NCBI RefSeq assembly: GCF_947504105.1
Contig: NZ_CANNGP010000004.1
Coordinates: forward strand, 62,001-126,000
Reading direction: 5' to 3'
Length of the DNA stretch: 64,000 bases
Source: an uncultured Tateyamaria sp.
GTDB taxonomy: Bacteria; Pseudomonadota; Alphaproteobacteria; Rhodobacterales; Rhodobacteraceae
Part shown: positions 19,056-26,296 of the stretch, piece by piece
Position numbering within the stretch: position 1 is the first letter of the stretch
Layout of the letters: every line of letters starts with the position of its first letter
Notes under the pieces: model-generated
The model's input: the letters and a program-made list of their open reading frames with translations, nothing else
What the model was told of the DNA's origin: nothing
The model's database searches: none
Made by a program: the position numbers and the translations under genes

Positions 19056-19648
19056 CGTGCGCCCCCGCCCAGGCGAATGGGCTTGTAACGCTCGATCAGG
19101 CTGGTCACACCAAAGGGCATGCACCCTTCACTCAACGTCGTCTCGTTGCGGAACTCGTAGTAGTGGGCAGCCAAAAGCATCACGGCCTGCGCCAGATCCG
19201 CGGGTATGGCCGCCCATGCCCCGCCAAATCCGGCTGTAAAGCCAATGCGTATCATCCCGGCGGCGGGGATGATCGGCAGGGAATGCCCGACCGAACGCAA
19301 CCGCGGACGGTGCATGTCACGCTCCAACCAATACGTATCGCCGGTCACATTCAGTTCTGTGCCCGTACGATCCACCAAGGTGACCGTATTCACGGCCATT
19401 ACCGGGGCCACGGGCAATGCAACGGCATCCACCGTTGTCAGCGATCCGACCGAAAGCACAAAATCGCGTTCGATCAGCGCCTTGCCCGTCCGGGCCTCAA
19501 TTGCCGCGACAGCCGCACGCAGGAAACTGACAAGCACCGCGTCCTGCACGGTATCATTGCCGAACCCGCTGCCCAGACGCAGATGCGCCTTGAATTCCTC
19601 GACCGGCAGTGCGGCGTCGGGCACCGTGGTCTCTTCGTTCAACATCAT
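19052..19648 (-). CDS. GTA head-tail connector (adaptor) protein (orfg6-like)
   Basis: 198 residues from the ATG at 19648, preceded by GGAGA seven bases upstream. Contains LPVEEFKAHLRLGSGF and FLRAAVAAIEARTGKALIERDFVLSVG, the usual head-tail connector gp6-like pattern. It binds the portal and begins the neck. An in-frame start at 19684 would add a non-conserved leader. A 162-base non-coding gap separates it from the capsid gene. Confidence 0.92.
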   Translation of the reverse strand: MMLNEETTVPDAALPVEEFKAHLRLGSGFGNDTVQDAVLVSFLRAAVAAIEARTGKALIERDFVLSVGSLTTVDAVALPVAPVMAVNTVTLVDRTGTELNVTGDTYWLERDMHRPRLRSVGHSLPIIPAAGMIRIGFTAGFGGAWAAIPADLAQAVMLLAAHYYEFRNETTLSEGCMPFGVTSLIERYKPIRLGGGAR

Positions 19649-19769
19649 GGAACATCTCCAGGAAAATTCTGCCCCTCGGCTCAAATGGCCCGGGCGCGCG
19701 CCAGTCCGTATTGCTCGGACGGAGGGGAGCAGCTAGACAACACGGCGCACTTCCAGCGCGCACCCGGAA

Positions 19770-19793
19770 CCGGGGGCAGTCGCCCACCCCCGG
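19770..19793 (-). terminator. Hairpin between GTA capsid and connector genes
   Basis: CCGGGGG (19770-19776) pairs with CCCCCGG (19787-19793) across a 10-base loop inside the 162-base gap between the capsid and connector genes. It has no good T-run on the minus strand. It may slow transcription or mark the 3' end of a capsid-rich processed mRNA. This is a weak call from sequence alone. Confidence 0.35.
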
Positions 19794-19810
19794 CCATCCG
19801 CAACCAGCCC

Positions 19811-20989
19811 TTAGGCTGTTGCGAATTTCAGCAGCTTGATCGCGGCAAAGTCGCTCACGTCACCGCCCACGCGCTTGGTGGCATAGAACAGAACGTGCGG
19901 TTTCGCGCTGAAGGGGTCACGCAAAACACGCAGGTCGGGGCGCTCGGCCACGGTGTAACCGGCGTTGAAGTCGCCAAACGCAATCGCGTCAGCACCGGTG
20001 CCTGCGTCAGGCATGTCCTCGGCGATCAGAACCGGGTAACCCATCAGGGTCGCAGGCTGACCGGCAGCTAGACCGTCCGACCACATGAAGCGACCGTCGT
20101 TGTCCTTGAGCTTGCGGACAAGACCAGCCGTCTTGGAATTCATGACAAAGGTCGCGTTGGCGCGGTACTCAGCACCCAGCGCGTACACCACGTCGATGAT
20201 CGCTTCGGCCGTCACATCGCCGTCAACACCGGTGGGCACATAGCCCAGGTTGCCCCAAGCCCAGACGTCGTTGTCTACGGACGTGTGGGTCAGGAAGCCA
20301 CGAGGCTTGTCGATACCATCACCGCCAACGAAAGCAGCTGCTTCGGCGCGGGCGAACTTGTCGGCAATGCGACCAGCCAACCACGCTTCGATGTCGAACG
20401 CGCTGTCATCCAGCAAACGCTGCGACGCTTTCGGCAACGCGGACAGCTCATGCAGCGGAATGGTGATGCGGTCGATAGTGGGGGTATCGGTCTCGGCCTG
20501 TGTGGCAGTCTCGGTTGCCCAGCCTGCGCCCACATCGGTGTGGTCGACCAGCACATCGTACGACGTCGCCTCGACATTGACGACCGATGCGATTGAACGG
20601 ATCGACGCGGTTGCGTTCAGAACCGATTTGACGGTCTCCGACGTCTGCGGATCGACAAGATAGCCACCGTCCGAGTTCACGGCCGTGGACAGTGATTTGC
20701 CTTCCAGCTCTAGGCCACGCAGGCCATCATCTTCGCCCGAACGCAGATAGGCGTTAAACGCCTTCTGATGGGGGGCACCCGTTTCGACGGCACCTGCCAG
20801 AGGGGTGCGCGCCGCAGTCATGTTTTTCCGATCCAGCATGGTCAGTCGCTCTTCCGTTTGTTGAAGTTTGGTTTGAAAGTCGGCTTGGAAGCCTTTGAAT
20901 TCGGTCACGAAACCCGTTACGGCCTCTGCAACCTCCTGAGCCGGGGACAAACCTTCCCCGGCCCGAGCCTTGATCTCGGTCTTGCTCAT
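19811..20989 (-). CDS. GTA major capsid protein (orfg5-like, HK97 fold)
   Basis: 392 residues. The first ~100 residues form a helical delta/scaffold-like segment (EVAEAVTGFVTEFKGFQADFQTKLQQTEERL) expected to be removed by the prohead protease. The HK97-fold capsid domain follows, with SDGGYLVDPQTSETVKSVL, VGGDGIDKPRGFLTH and GYPVLIAEDMPDAGTGADAIAFGDF. The ATG at 20989 was chosen because AAGGA lies eight bases upstream; an ATG at 20995 sits too close to that site and 21139 reads into the protease gene. Confidence 0.95.
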   Translation of the reverse strand: MSKTEIKARAGEGLSPAQEVAEAVTGFVTEFKGFQADFQTKLQQTEERLTMLDRKNMTAARTPLAGAVETGAPHQKAFNAYLRSGEDDGLRGLELEGKSLSTAVNSDGGYLVDPQTSETVKSVLNATASIRSIASVVNVEATSYDVLVDHTDVGAGWATETATQAETDTPTIDRITIPLHELSALPKASQRLLDDSAFDIEAWLAGRIADKFARAEAAAFVGGDGIDKPRGFLTHTSVDNDVWAWGNLGYVPTGVDGDVTAEAIIDVVYALGAEYRANATFVMNSKTAGLVRKLKDNDGRFMWSDGLAAGQPATLMGYPVLIAEDMPDAGTGADAIAFGDFNAGYTVAERPDLRVLRDPFSAKPHVLFYATKRVGGDVSDFAAIKLLKFATA

Positions 20990-21029
20990 CAGCATGTCCT
21001 TGATGGTTGGTGTGAAACGGCCCCGCGCT

Positions 21030-21611
21030 TTAGCGCTGCGCCAACTCCGCGCGCGCAGCCCGCAGGGCCGCCGCCATGTCGCGCAAATGGTCGTCCTGAT
21101 CCGAAGGCATCTCTTCGGACTTGGCCGCCACCCGCGCACTGGGCAGCATCGGGAAGGTCACAAGCGACACCTCCCAAAGCTCCAGTTCGGTCAAGAGCCG
21201 CTGGCCCTTGTCATTCTTCGTGGCCTTCACGGTGCGGTAGCCGATAGACAAGCCATCAATGGCCCCCGCCCCGATCAACTCCGCCGCCTCGCGACCCTTG
21301 GCGATCGAGGGCAGCAAACGCCCCTTCACCCACAGCCCCTTGGCATCTTCCCGCACCTCGTCCCACACGCCGATGGGAAAGGCCGGGTCGTGCTGCCACA
21401 GCATCTTCACGTTGCGCCCCTCGGCAGCGATGGCCTTGAGGGACGCCGCATAAGCGCCCTTGCCCACCACATCGCCCCCCTGGTCACAGGCACCGAACAG
21501 GCTCGCATAGCCCTCGATTACCGTGCCGTCCTGCACCTCGACGCCTTCGCCAAAGCGCGCAAATTTTGTCTCCAGACCGGTCTCTGCCTGCATCTGCTCT
21601 CTCCTCTTCAA
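21030..21611 (-). CDS. GTA prohead protease (orfg4-like, HK97 family)
   Basis: 193 residues from the first in-frame ATG; MQAETGLETKF at 21593 is an alternative start. The serine protease motifs of the U35/HK97 prohead family are visible: WQHDPAFPIGVWDEV with the catalytic His and DGLSIGYRTV with the catalytic Ser. It trims the capsid N-terminus during head maturation. The capsid gene follows 40 bases after its stop. Confidence 0.94.
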   Translation of the reverse strand: MKRREQMQAETGLETKFARFGEGVEVQDGTVIEGYASLFGACDQGGDVVGKGAYAASLKAIAAEGRNVKMLWQHDPAFPIGVWDEVREDAKGLWVKGRLLPSIAKGREAAELIGAGAIDGLSIGYRTVKATKNDKGQRLLTELELWEVSLVTFPMLPSARVAAKSEEMPSDQDDHLRDMAAALRAARAELAQR

Positions 21612-21620
21612 TGCGGCGCC

Positions 21621-21854
21621 CTAATGGGGAATGGCCGCCATGATCGATTGAAACCCGGTCGCCAGCACCACGGCCGCGACGCCGTAAACAGTCAGCCACA
21701 ACCGCTTCTCCAGCCGCTCCATCAGCTGCTCGAGCCGATCCAGGCGATTGGAGATATTGGCAAAATGCACGTCGGTCAGACGCTCGTGGGCCTCCAACTT
21801 CAGGCCCGGACCGCACGCAAACTTTTCCCAAAGTTTGGCATCATCCATCCGCAC
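21621..21854 (-). CDS. GTA small protein (orfg3.5-like)
   Basis: 77 residues. The N-terminal half is charged and helical (HFANISNRLDRLEQLMERLEKRL); a hydrophobic helix follows (LWLTVYGVAAVVLATGFQSIMA). A gene of this size between portal and protease is known in GTA clusters as orfg3.5. A role in the particle is not certain; the hydrophobic helix suggests membrane contact. Its start overlaps the portal gene by 14 bases. Confidence 0.8.
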   Translation of the reverse strand: MRMDDAKLWEKFACGPGLKLEAHERLTDVHFANISNRLDRLEQLMERLEKRLWLTVYGVAAVVLATGFQSIMAAIPH

Positions 21855-23025
21855 CCTCCTCGGCCACAGCAGGCAGGCCCAAAAGGCGGCGCTTCTCAGC
21901 CACGCTCAGGAAATCCGCACCGGCAACCCGCGCCCACTGCGCATCCCGCTCAGCAGACAAGGCCGACACCTGATCCAGATCCGGGGCCAGCACCACATCC
22001 TCACCCGTATGCGCGCCCAACCACTCGGCCAGCGCCGCAGCCACGCGAGTCGCCAACGGCAAGACGGTCAGACGATAGAACGCCCGGTTGGCCTCCTGAT
22101 AATTGGCGTATGTCGCATCGCCCTGAATACCCAGCAACATCGGCGGCACACCAAAGGCCAACGCGATCTCACGCGCGGCGGCCTCTTTGGTCTTCTGAAA
22201 TTCCATGTCCGAGGGCGAAAAGCCCATCGGCTTCCAATCCAGACCACCCTCAAGCAACATCGGACGCCCCGCGTTGCGCGCACCCGAATGGTTGGTCTCG
22301 ATCTCGCTCACCAAACGGTCATACTGATCGCCCGACAACTGAGATTGACCATCCTGCCCACGATAGACAATGGCACCCGAAGGCCGCGCCGCATTGTCCA
22401 GCAGGGACTTCGACCACCGCGACGCCGCCGTATGAACATCCAAGGCCATGGCGGCGGCCTGCATGGGCGAGAAGCCGTAATGGTCGTCCTGCGGGTGGAA
22501 CGACTTGATATGACAGATCGGGCTCACGGGGCCCGACGCGTCAAACCGATGCGTCTTGCCCCCCACTGAGTAGTCGTAAGCCACCGGCCAGCCATCCGCT
22601 CCCGGCACCACCGACATCCGGTCCGACCGCAACACATGCAGCTCCAGCGGCGCACCACTTTCCCCCGCAACAGCCTCGACATACGCGTTGCCCGACAGCA
22701 GCAACTGCGCATAAAGCGCCTCCAGCAACTCCGCCCGTCCCTGCCCCGGATTGGGTCGCTTCAGCAGGCTCAGAAGTGGATGGGTCTCAAAGCGCTGCTC
22801 GACATCCTGCAACACCAAGGGCAACGCTGCTGCCGCTTCTGCGATCAACTTGACGGACCGAAACCCCACTGGGTTTCCGGAAAAGCCAGCGCGGGTCAGC
22901 GACACCGCGTCACGCGGGCTCCACGCCACGCGACCACCTGTCTGCCAAGCCACAACTTTGCCCGTCGCACTCGCCTTCTGCTCTGGTACATCCGCCACAG
23001 CCCGGTTCCGAAAGAAATCAAACAC
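21841..23025 (-). CDS. GTA portal protein (orfg3-like)
   Basis: 394 residues, HK97-type portal family, with VKLIAEAAAALPLVLQDV, LLKRPNPGQGRAELLEALY and ALAFGVPPMLLGIQGDATYANYQEANRAFY, the most conserved portal signature. It forms the dodecameric ring through which DNA is packed and released. Translation starts at a GTG (MFDFFRNRAV) after AAAGGAGA. The 153-base gap upstream to the terminase gene contains a strong hairpin with a T-run. Confidence 0.95.
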   Translation of the reverse strand: MFDFFRNRAVADVPEQKASATGKVVAWQTGGRVAWSPRDAVSLTRAGFSGNPVGFRSVKLIAEAAAALPLVLQDVEQRFETHPLLSLLKRPNPGQGRAELLEALYAQLLLSGNAYVEAVAGESGAPLELHVLRSDRMSVVPGADGWPVAYDYSVGGKTHRFDASGPVSPICHIKSFHPQDDHYGFSPMQAAAMALDVHTAASRWSKSLLDNAARPSGAIVYRGQDGQSQLSGDQYDRLVSEIETNHSGARNAGRPMLLEGGLDWKPMGFSPSDMEFQKTKEAAAREIALAFGVPPMLLGIQGDATYANYQEANRAFYRLTVLPLATRVAAALAEWLGAHTGEDVVLAPDLDQVSALSAERDAQWARVAGADFLSVAEKRRLLGLPAVAEEGADG

Positions 23026-23074
23026 GAAGGGTCTCCTTTTGATCCCAAAGGGCCGTCCGGCCCATCGTCCAAAG

Positions 23075-23102
23075 AAAAAGGCGGCTCAAAAAAGAACCGC
23101 CT
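23075..23102 (-). terminator. Terminator-like hairpin between GTA terminase and portal genes
   Basis: On the minus strand AGGCGGTTC and GAGCCGCCT pair (one G-U) around a T-rich six-base loop, followed at once by TTTTTCTTT. That is the form of an intrinsic terminator, but it lies inside the GTA operon, 50 bases before the portal gene. Confidence 0.6.
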
Positions 23103-23178
23103 CTCCACAAGGGCTATCCCCTGCTTCATCTTGCCAAACAAACTCCCCCCGGAGGGGACGACGCCACACGCGGTGACA

Positions 23179-24510
23179 TCACAAACTCCGCACCCCCGGC
23201 CGCCGATAGGCATTCGCAGGCTCGATCATCAACTCATGCAACGCCCACACCAACGCATCGACCCGGTCAGGCGATCCCTCGCCCTCATATCCAACCCGTG
23301 TCATCCGGGTCATCTGATCCTCCAGATCACCCAACCCAAGGGCATGGGTCACCCGATCCTGCTCATAGAGCGCCGCCACAGGCTCCGCGCGCGCCACCTT
23401 GCCCTTCGAGGCATGTACCGTTTTGAGTGACACCATCGGATCCACCTGCCGGATCACCTCGCTTACCAGTTGTCCGCCCTGATTGACCTCAGCCACCAGA
23501 CGGTCAGCATTGTGTGTGTCCATCGCATCAATCGCCGCCTTCGCCCAACCTGCAGGACCCAAGCCTTGCACCGTGCAATCGGCAATCACATGGGCCCGCC
23601 AGTCCTGTGGCGGCCCGTCCATGGACACGCCCGCCACCACGATCCCACAAGCGTCCGACGCCTTGCCGGAACTCACGGCAGGGTCGAGGCCCACAACCAC
23701 CCGATCCAGCTTCGGCTTCCGCTTCCGCTTCCGACGCACCGCATCCAGCATCGCCGTGGTCCACAACGCGCCCTCGGCGTCGCTCAGCAAGATACCTTCC
23801 AGTTCCTGCCGTCCCAACCGAGTCCCGGCATAGCGACGACGCACCTCTTCCAGAAACGAACCCGCCAGATTGGCCGCATTGGCCTCGGTCGGCGCGTGGG
23901 TGATGACAGTCGATGACTGCGCCAGCAAATCCTTCAACACTTCGACGTTGCGGGGCGTCGTCGTCACGCAGACACGCGGATCATCGCCCAGCCGCAACGC
24001 GAACTGCAGCATGTCCCAGGTCTCCTGACCCCGTTTCCACTTGGCCAACTCGTCCACCCAGGCACAATCAAATTGCGGCCCCCGCAACCCCTCCGGGTCA
24101 TGGGCTGTGTGAATGGTCGCGACAGCCCCGTTGGGCCATTCCAGCATCTTCCGGGTCGCATGAAACTTCGGACGGCGATCCGCGGGTGAGCACACCAGAA
24201 GGCCGCTCTCACCAAAAATCATCACCTCGCGGACCTGCTCGATGGTTTCCCCAACCAAGGCAACACGCCGGGCCTTCCCCTTGTCCAACGGCATCGGCCC
24301 TTCGACCATGGACCGGACCCACTCGGCCCCCGCGCGCGTCTTGCCAGCGCCACGGCCGCCCATGATCACCCAGGATCGCCAATCGCCCTCGGGCGGCAAC
24401 TGGTGCTCCATTGCCCAAAACTCAAACAGAAAAGGGAGGGCGCCCAAGGCGCCCTCTCCCAACTCATTCAGAAACTGCTCCTGCGCTTCCACAGGTGCGG
24501 AGGCGACCAA
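23179..24510 (-). CDS. GTA large terminase (orfg2-like)
   Basis: About 443 residues from a TTG at 24510; an in-frame ATG at 24600 exists but would overlap the upstream gene by 137 bases, so the start is uncertain. Walker A is VIMGGRGAGKTRAG (about residues 48-61), Walker B is in FDCAWVDELAKW, and the nuclease domain starts with VVGLDPAVSSGKASDACG, supplying an acidic metal ligand. It packs host DNA into the heads in a headful manner. The stop is firm. Confidence 0.92.
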   Translation of the reverse strand: MVASAPVEAQEQFLNELGEGALGALPFLFEFWAMEHQLPPEGDWRSWVIMGGRGAGKTRAGAEWVRSMVEGPMPLDKGKARRVALVGETIEQVREVMIFGESGLLVCSPADRRPKFHATRKMLEWPNGAVATIHTAHDPEGLRGPQFDCAWVDELAKWKRGQETWDMLQFALRLGDDPRVCVTTTPRNVEVLKDLLAQSSTVITHAPTEANAANLAGSFLEEVRRRYAGTRLGRQELEGILLSDAEGALWTTAMLDAVRRKRKRKPKLDRVVVGLDPAVSSGKASDACGIVVAGVSMDGPPQDWRAHVIADCTVQGLGPAGWAKAAIDAMDTHNADRLVAEVNQGGQLVSEVIRQVDPMVSLKTVHASKGKVARAEPVAALYEQDRVTHALGLGDLEDQMTRMTRVGYEGEGSPDRVDALVWALHELMIEPANAYRRPGVRSL

Positions 24511-24808
24511 GCGCGCACCGAACCTCAGCTCGGGCAAGATCAAGGTCGAAGGCGTATCCGTTCTGGGCAATGCCGGTTCGGGCTTGTCGGAAGTCGTCAA
24601 GCTTATTCTCCATACCTTGCAGGTTCACGACCAGCCGCTTCAACGCGGCTATCTGGCTGTTCACCTCTGTTTCTTTAAGTTCCTCCCCGGCTTCGGCCTT
24701 TCTTGTGAAGGCTTCGAATTGCTGTCGCATATCTGTCAAAGACGCCTGCATCGACGAGACAAGCTCATCGCTGCGAGCCTCTTCAGCCCCCGGGGTAATC
24801 AATGTCAT
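24464..24808 (-). CDS. GTA small terminase-like protein (orfg1-like)
   Basis: 114 residues from the ATG at 24808, which follows GAGAGGT. The protein is helical and charged (SSMQASLTDMRQQFEAFTRKAEAGEELKET, then AALKRLVVNLQGMENKLDD), and the end carries the conserved DLDLARAEVRCALGRLRT. This is the first gene of R. capsulatus-type GTAs, later assigned as the small terminase. It overlaps the large terminase start. A start at 24877 (GTG) lies inside the leader hairpin and is unlikely. Confidence 0.85.
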   Translation of the reverse strand: MTLITPGAEEARSDELVSSMQASLTDMRQQFEAFTRKAEAGEELKETEVNSQIAALKRLVVNLQGMENKLDDFRQARTGIAQNGYAFDLDLARAEVRCALGRLRTCGSAGAVSE

Positions 24809-24860
24809 GTGATATGACCTCTCATGCGTTGGGATGATCTCCGCACGAGAGAAACAGAAA

Positions 24861-24889
24861 AGCGACCTCCGGGTCACCCCGGGGCCGCT
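24861..24889 (-). promoter_or_regulatory. GTA leader hairpin with T-rich tail (attenuator-like)
   Basis: On the minus strand a 12-pair stem with one bulge closes a GTGA (GNRA) loop, and TTTTCTGTTTCTC follows. It lies between the predicted transcription start (about 24909) and the first GTA gene (24808), so it would form in the operon leader. The form is that of an intrinsic terminator. Confidence 0.55.
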
Positions 24890-24915
24890 TGCCCACTTCT
24901 TCTAGCTTGTCACAA

Positions 24916-24944
24916 GTTATACGTGTGACCGTTCGCAAAGTCAA
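24916..24944 (-). promoter_or_regulatory. Sigma70-type promoter of the GTA operon
   Basis: On the minus strand TTGACT (24944-24939) and TATAAC (24921-24916) are separated by exactly 17 bases, close to the housekeeping consensus. It would start transcription near 24909, about 100 bases before the first GTA gene. No other candidate of this quality was seen in the 252-base gap. Confidence 0.65.
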
Positions 24945-24986
24945 GCGAAATCCACTTGAGGAAAACCCACTAACCGTACGGTATGA

Positions 24987-25024
24987 TTAACAAAATCTTA
25001 CTCCAGTAGTTAACATGTGGTTAA
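24987..25024. promoter_or_regulatory. Two CtrA-like boxes upstream of the GTA promoter
   Basis: TTAA-N7-TTAA occurs at 25010-25024 (flanked by C, so TTAAC in both directions) and TTAA-N7-TTAC at 24987-25001. TTAA-N7-TTAA(C) is the consensus of the cell-cycle regulator CtrA, which is known to control GTA production in Rhodobacterales. The boxes lie roughly 80-115 bases before the predicted start. A perfect palindrome ACCGTACGGT at 24973-24982 lies between them and the promoter. Confidence 0.55.
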
Positions 25025-25065
25025 CGCAAGGCGTAAGCCTTTGATCCCCCACAACAACCGTTGTT

Positions 25066-25081
25066 TGTCCCCGCGGGGACA
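25066..25081. repeat. Second copy of palindrome TGTCCCCGCGGGGACA
   Basis: A perfect 16-base palindrome identical to the one at 2165-2180, here 49 bases past the mltG stop. Both copies are downstream of minus-strand genes and flanked by T on the plus strand. It may act as a terminator stem for mltG. A degenerate copy lies at 2696-2711 inside a coding region. Confidence 0.55.
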
Positions 25082-25129
25082 ACCCCGTTCCTTCGTGAAA
25101 ACATCCGCAAGACGGATATGTCGTCGACC

Positions 25130-26296
25130 TTACCCGCCGTCCGACTGGTTGGCACGTTCCGCCTCGATCTCGCGCCAGCGGGCCACGTTGCGGTTGTGCT
25201 CGTCCAGCGTCTCGGCAAAGGCGTGTCCGCCCGTTCCGTCCGCAACGAAGAACACATAGTTCGTCGCGTCCGGTTGCGCCGCAGCCATCAAGCTCTCACG
25301 TCCGGGGTTGGCAATCGGTGTCGGCGGCAGGCCCTGAATGACATAAGTGTTCCACGGTGTCGTCGCGCGCAGTTCCGACCGACGCAAGCCCCGGCCCAGC
25401 ACACCCTGCCCCTTGGTAATGCCGTAGATCACGGTTGGGTCCGTCTGCAGCCGCATGCCGCGGTTCAAACGATTCACAAAGACCGACGCCACCTGGCGGC
25501 GTTCTTCGGCCACGCCCGTCTCCTTCTCGATGATCGAAGCGAGGGTCAGCAACTCCTCCGGGCTCTCCAGCGGCAGTTCTTCGTCCCGGGCCTCCCAGGC
25601 AGCCGACACCCAAAGCTCCTGCTGTTCGGCCATCTGGGCCAGGATATCAGAACGACTATCGCCGCTACGCACTTCATAGCTGTCCGGGGCCAGCGCGCCC
25701 TCAGGCGGTATCTCCGAGACCTCACCGTCCAGTACATCCATGTTGCGCAAGGCATCCACGACCTGCCAGCTCGTTACACCCTCCGCCAGCGCGACGCGAT
25801 ACCGTGTATCCTGCGCCTCGCGCACTTCGGCGTAGATCGTAGGAACCTCTTCCTCACCCGGCTGGAACTCGACCCGCTCCACAAAGCGGTTGGTGGCGGG
25901 GTCCAACTCACGCACCTGTGCGCTCAATCGGTTCACGCCGATACGATAGACGACCTCGGTCCCACAGGTGCTGGCGCCGCCCCGGGTCACCGCATCCACA
26001 ATCTCTTCCATGGAAGCGCCGGGCTCCACCAGGAAACTCCCGGCCTTCAGCTCATCCGTCTTACCGGCATAGTCCGCGCCAATGCGAAAGATGGAGCCAT
26101 TCGACACGGCACCCTGCTCTTCCAGGTCCCGGCTGACACGGCGAAAATTCGACCCACGGTCCACCTGCACGCAAATGGCATCGGTCAGGGGCCCTTGTCC
26201 CTCATATTGACCACGCCCCCACAGGATCAACCCGCCCAGCACGAACAGGGCCACAATTAGAAATGTCAGTGCGTTCGAGGCGATGGATCGCCACAT
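25130..26296 (-). CDS. mltG: Endolytic murein transglycosylase
   Basis: 388 residues of the MltG/YceG family. One N-terminal membrane helix (about 8-27, NALTFLIVALFVLGGLILWG), a LysM-like region, then the catalytic domain with ASIIEKETG holding the active-site Glu and RLQTDPTVIYGI. It cuts new glycan strands at the inner membrane and sets their length. It starts within the last base of fabF, the common fabF-mltG arrangement in alphaproteobacteria. Confidence 0.95.
   Translation of the reverse strand: MWRSIASNALTFLIVALFVLGGLILWGRGQYEGQGPLTDAICVQVDRGSNFRRVSRDLEEQGAVSNGSIFRIGADYAGKTDELKAGSFLVEPGASMEEIVDAVTRGGASTCGTEVVYRIGVNRLSAQVRELDPATNRFVERVEFQPGEEEVPTIYAEVREAQDTRYRVALAEGVTSWQVVDALRNMDVLDGEVSEIPPEGALAPDSYEVRSGDSRSDILAQMAEQQELWVSAAWEARDEELPLESPEELLTLASIIEKETGVAEERRQVASVFVNRLNRGMRLQTDPTVIYGITKGQGVLGRGLRRSELRATTPWNTYVIQGLPPTPIANPGRESLMAAAQPDATNYVFFVADGTGGHAFAETLDEHNRNVARWREIEAERANQSDGG

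Noticed and set aside
10751-24808. Ordinary prophage instead of a GTA
   Set aside because: There is no integrase, repressor, replication or lysis module and no attachment repeats; order, sizes and the short tape measure match R. capsulatus-type GTA.
24809-24877. Longer start for the first GTA gene (GTG at 24877)
   Set aside because: The codon lies inside the leader hairpin and the added residues do not look like the family; ATG 24808 has a ribosome site.
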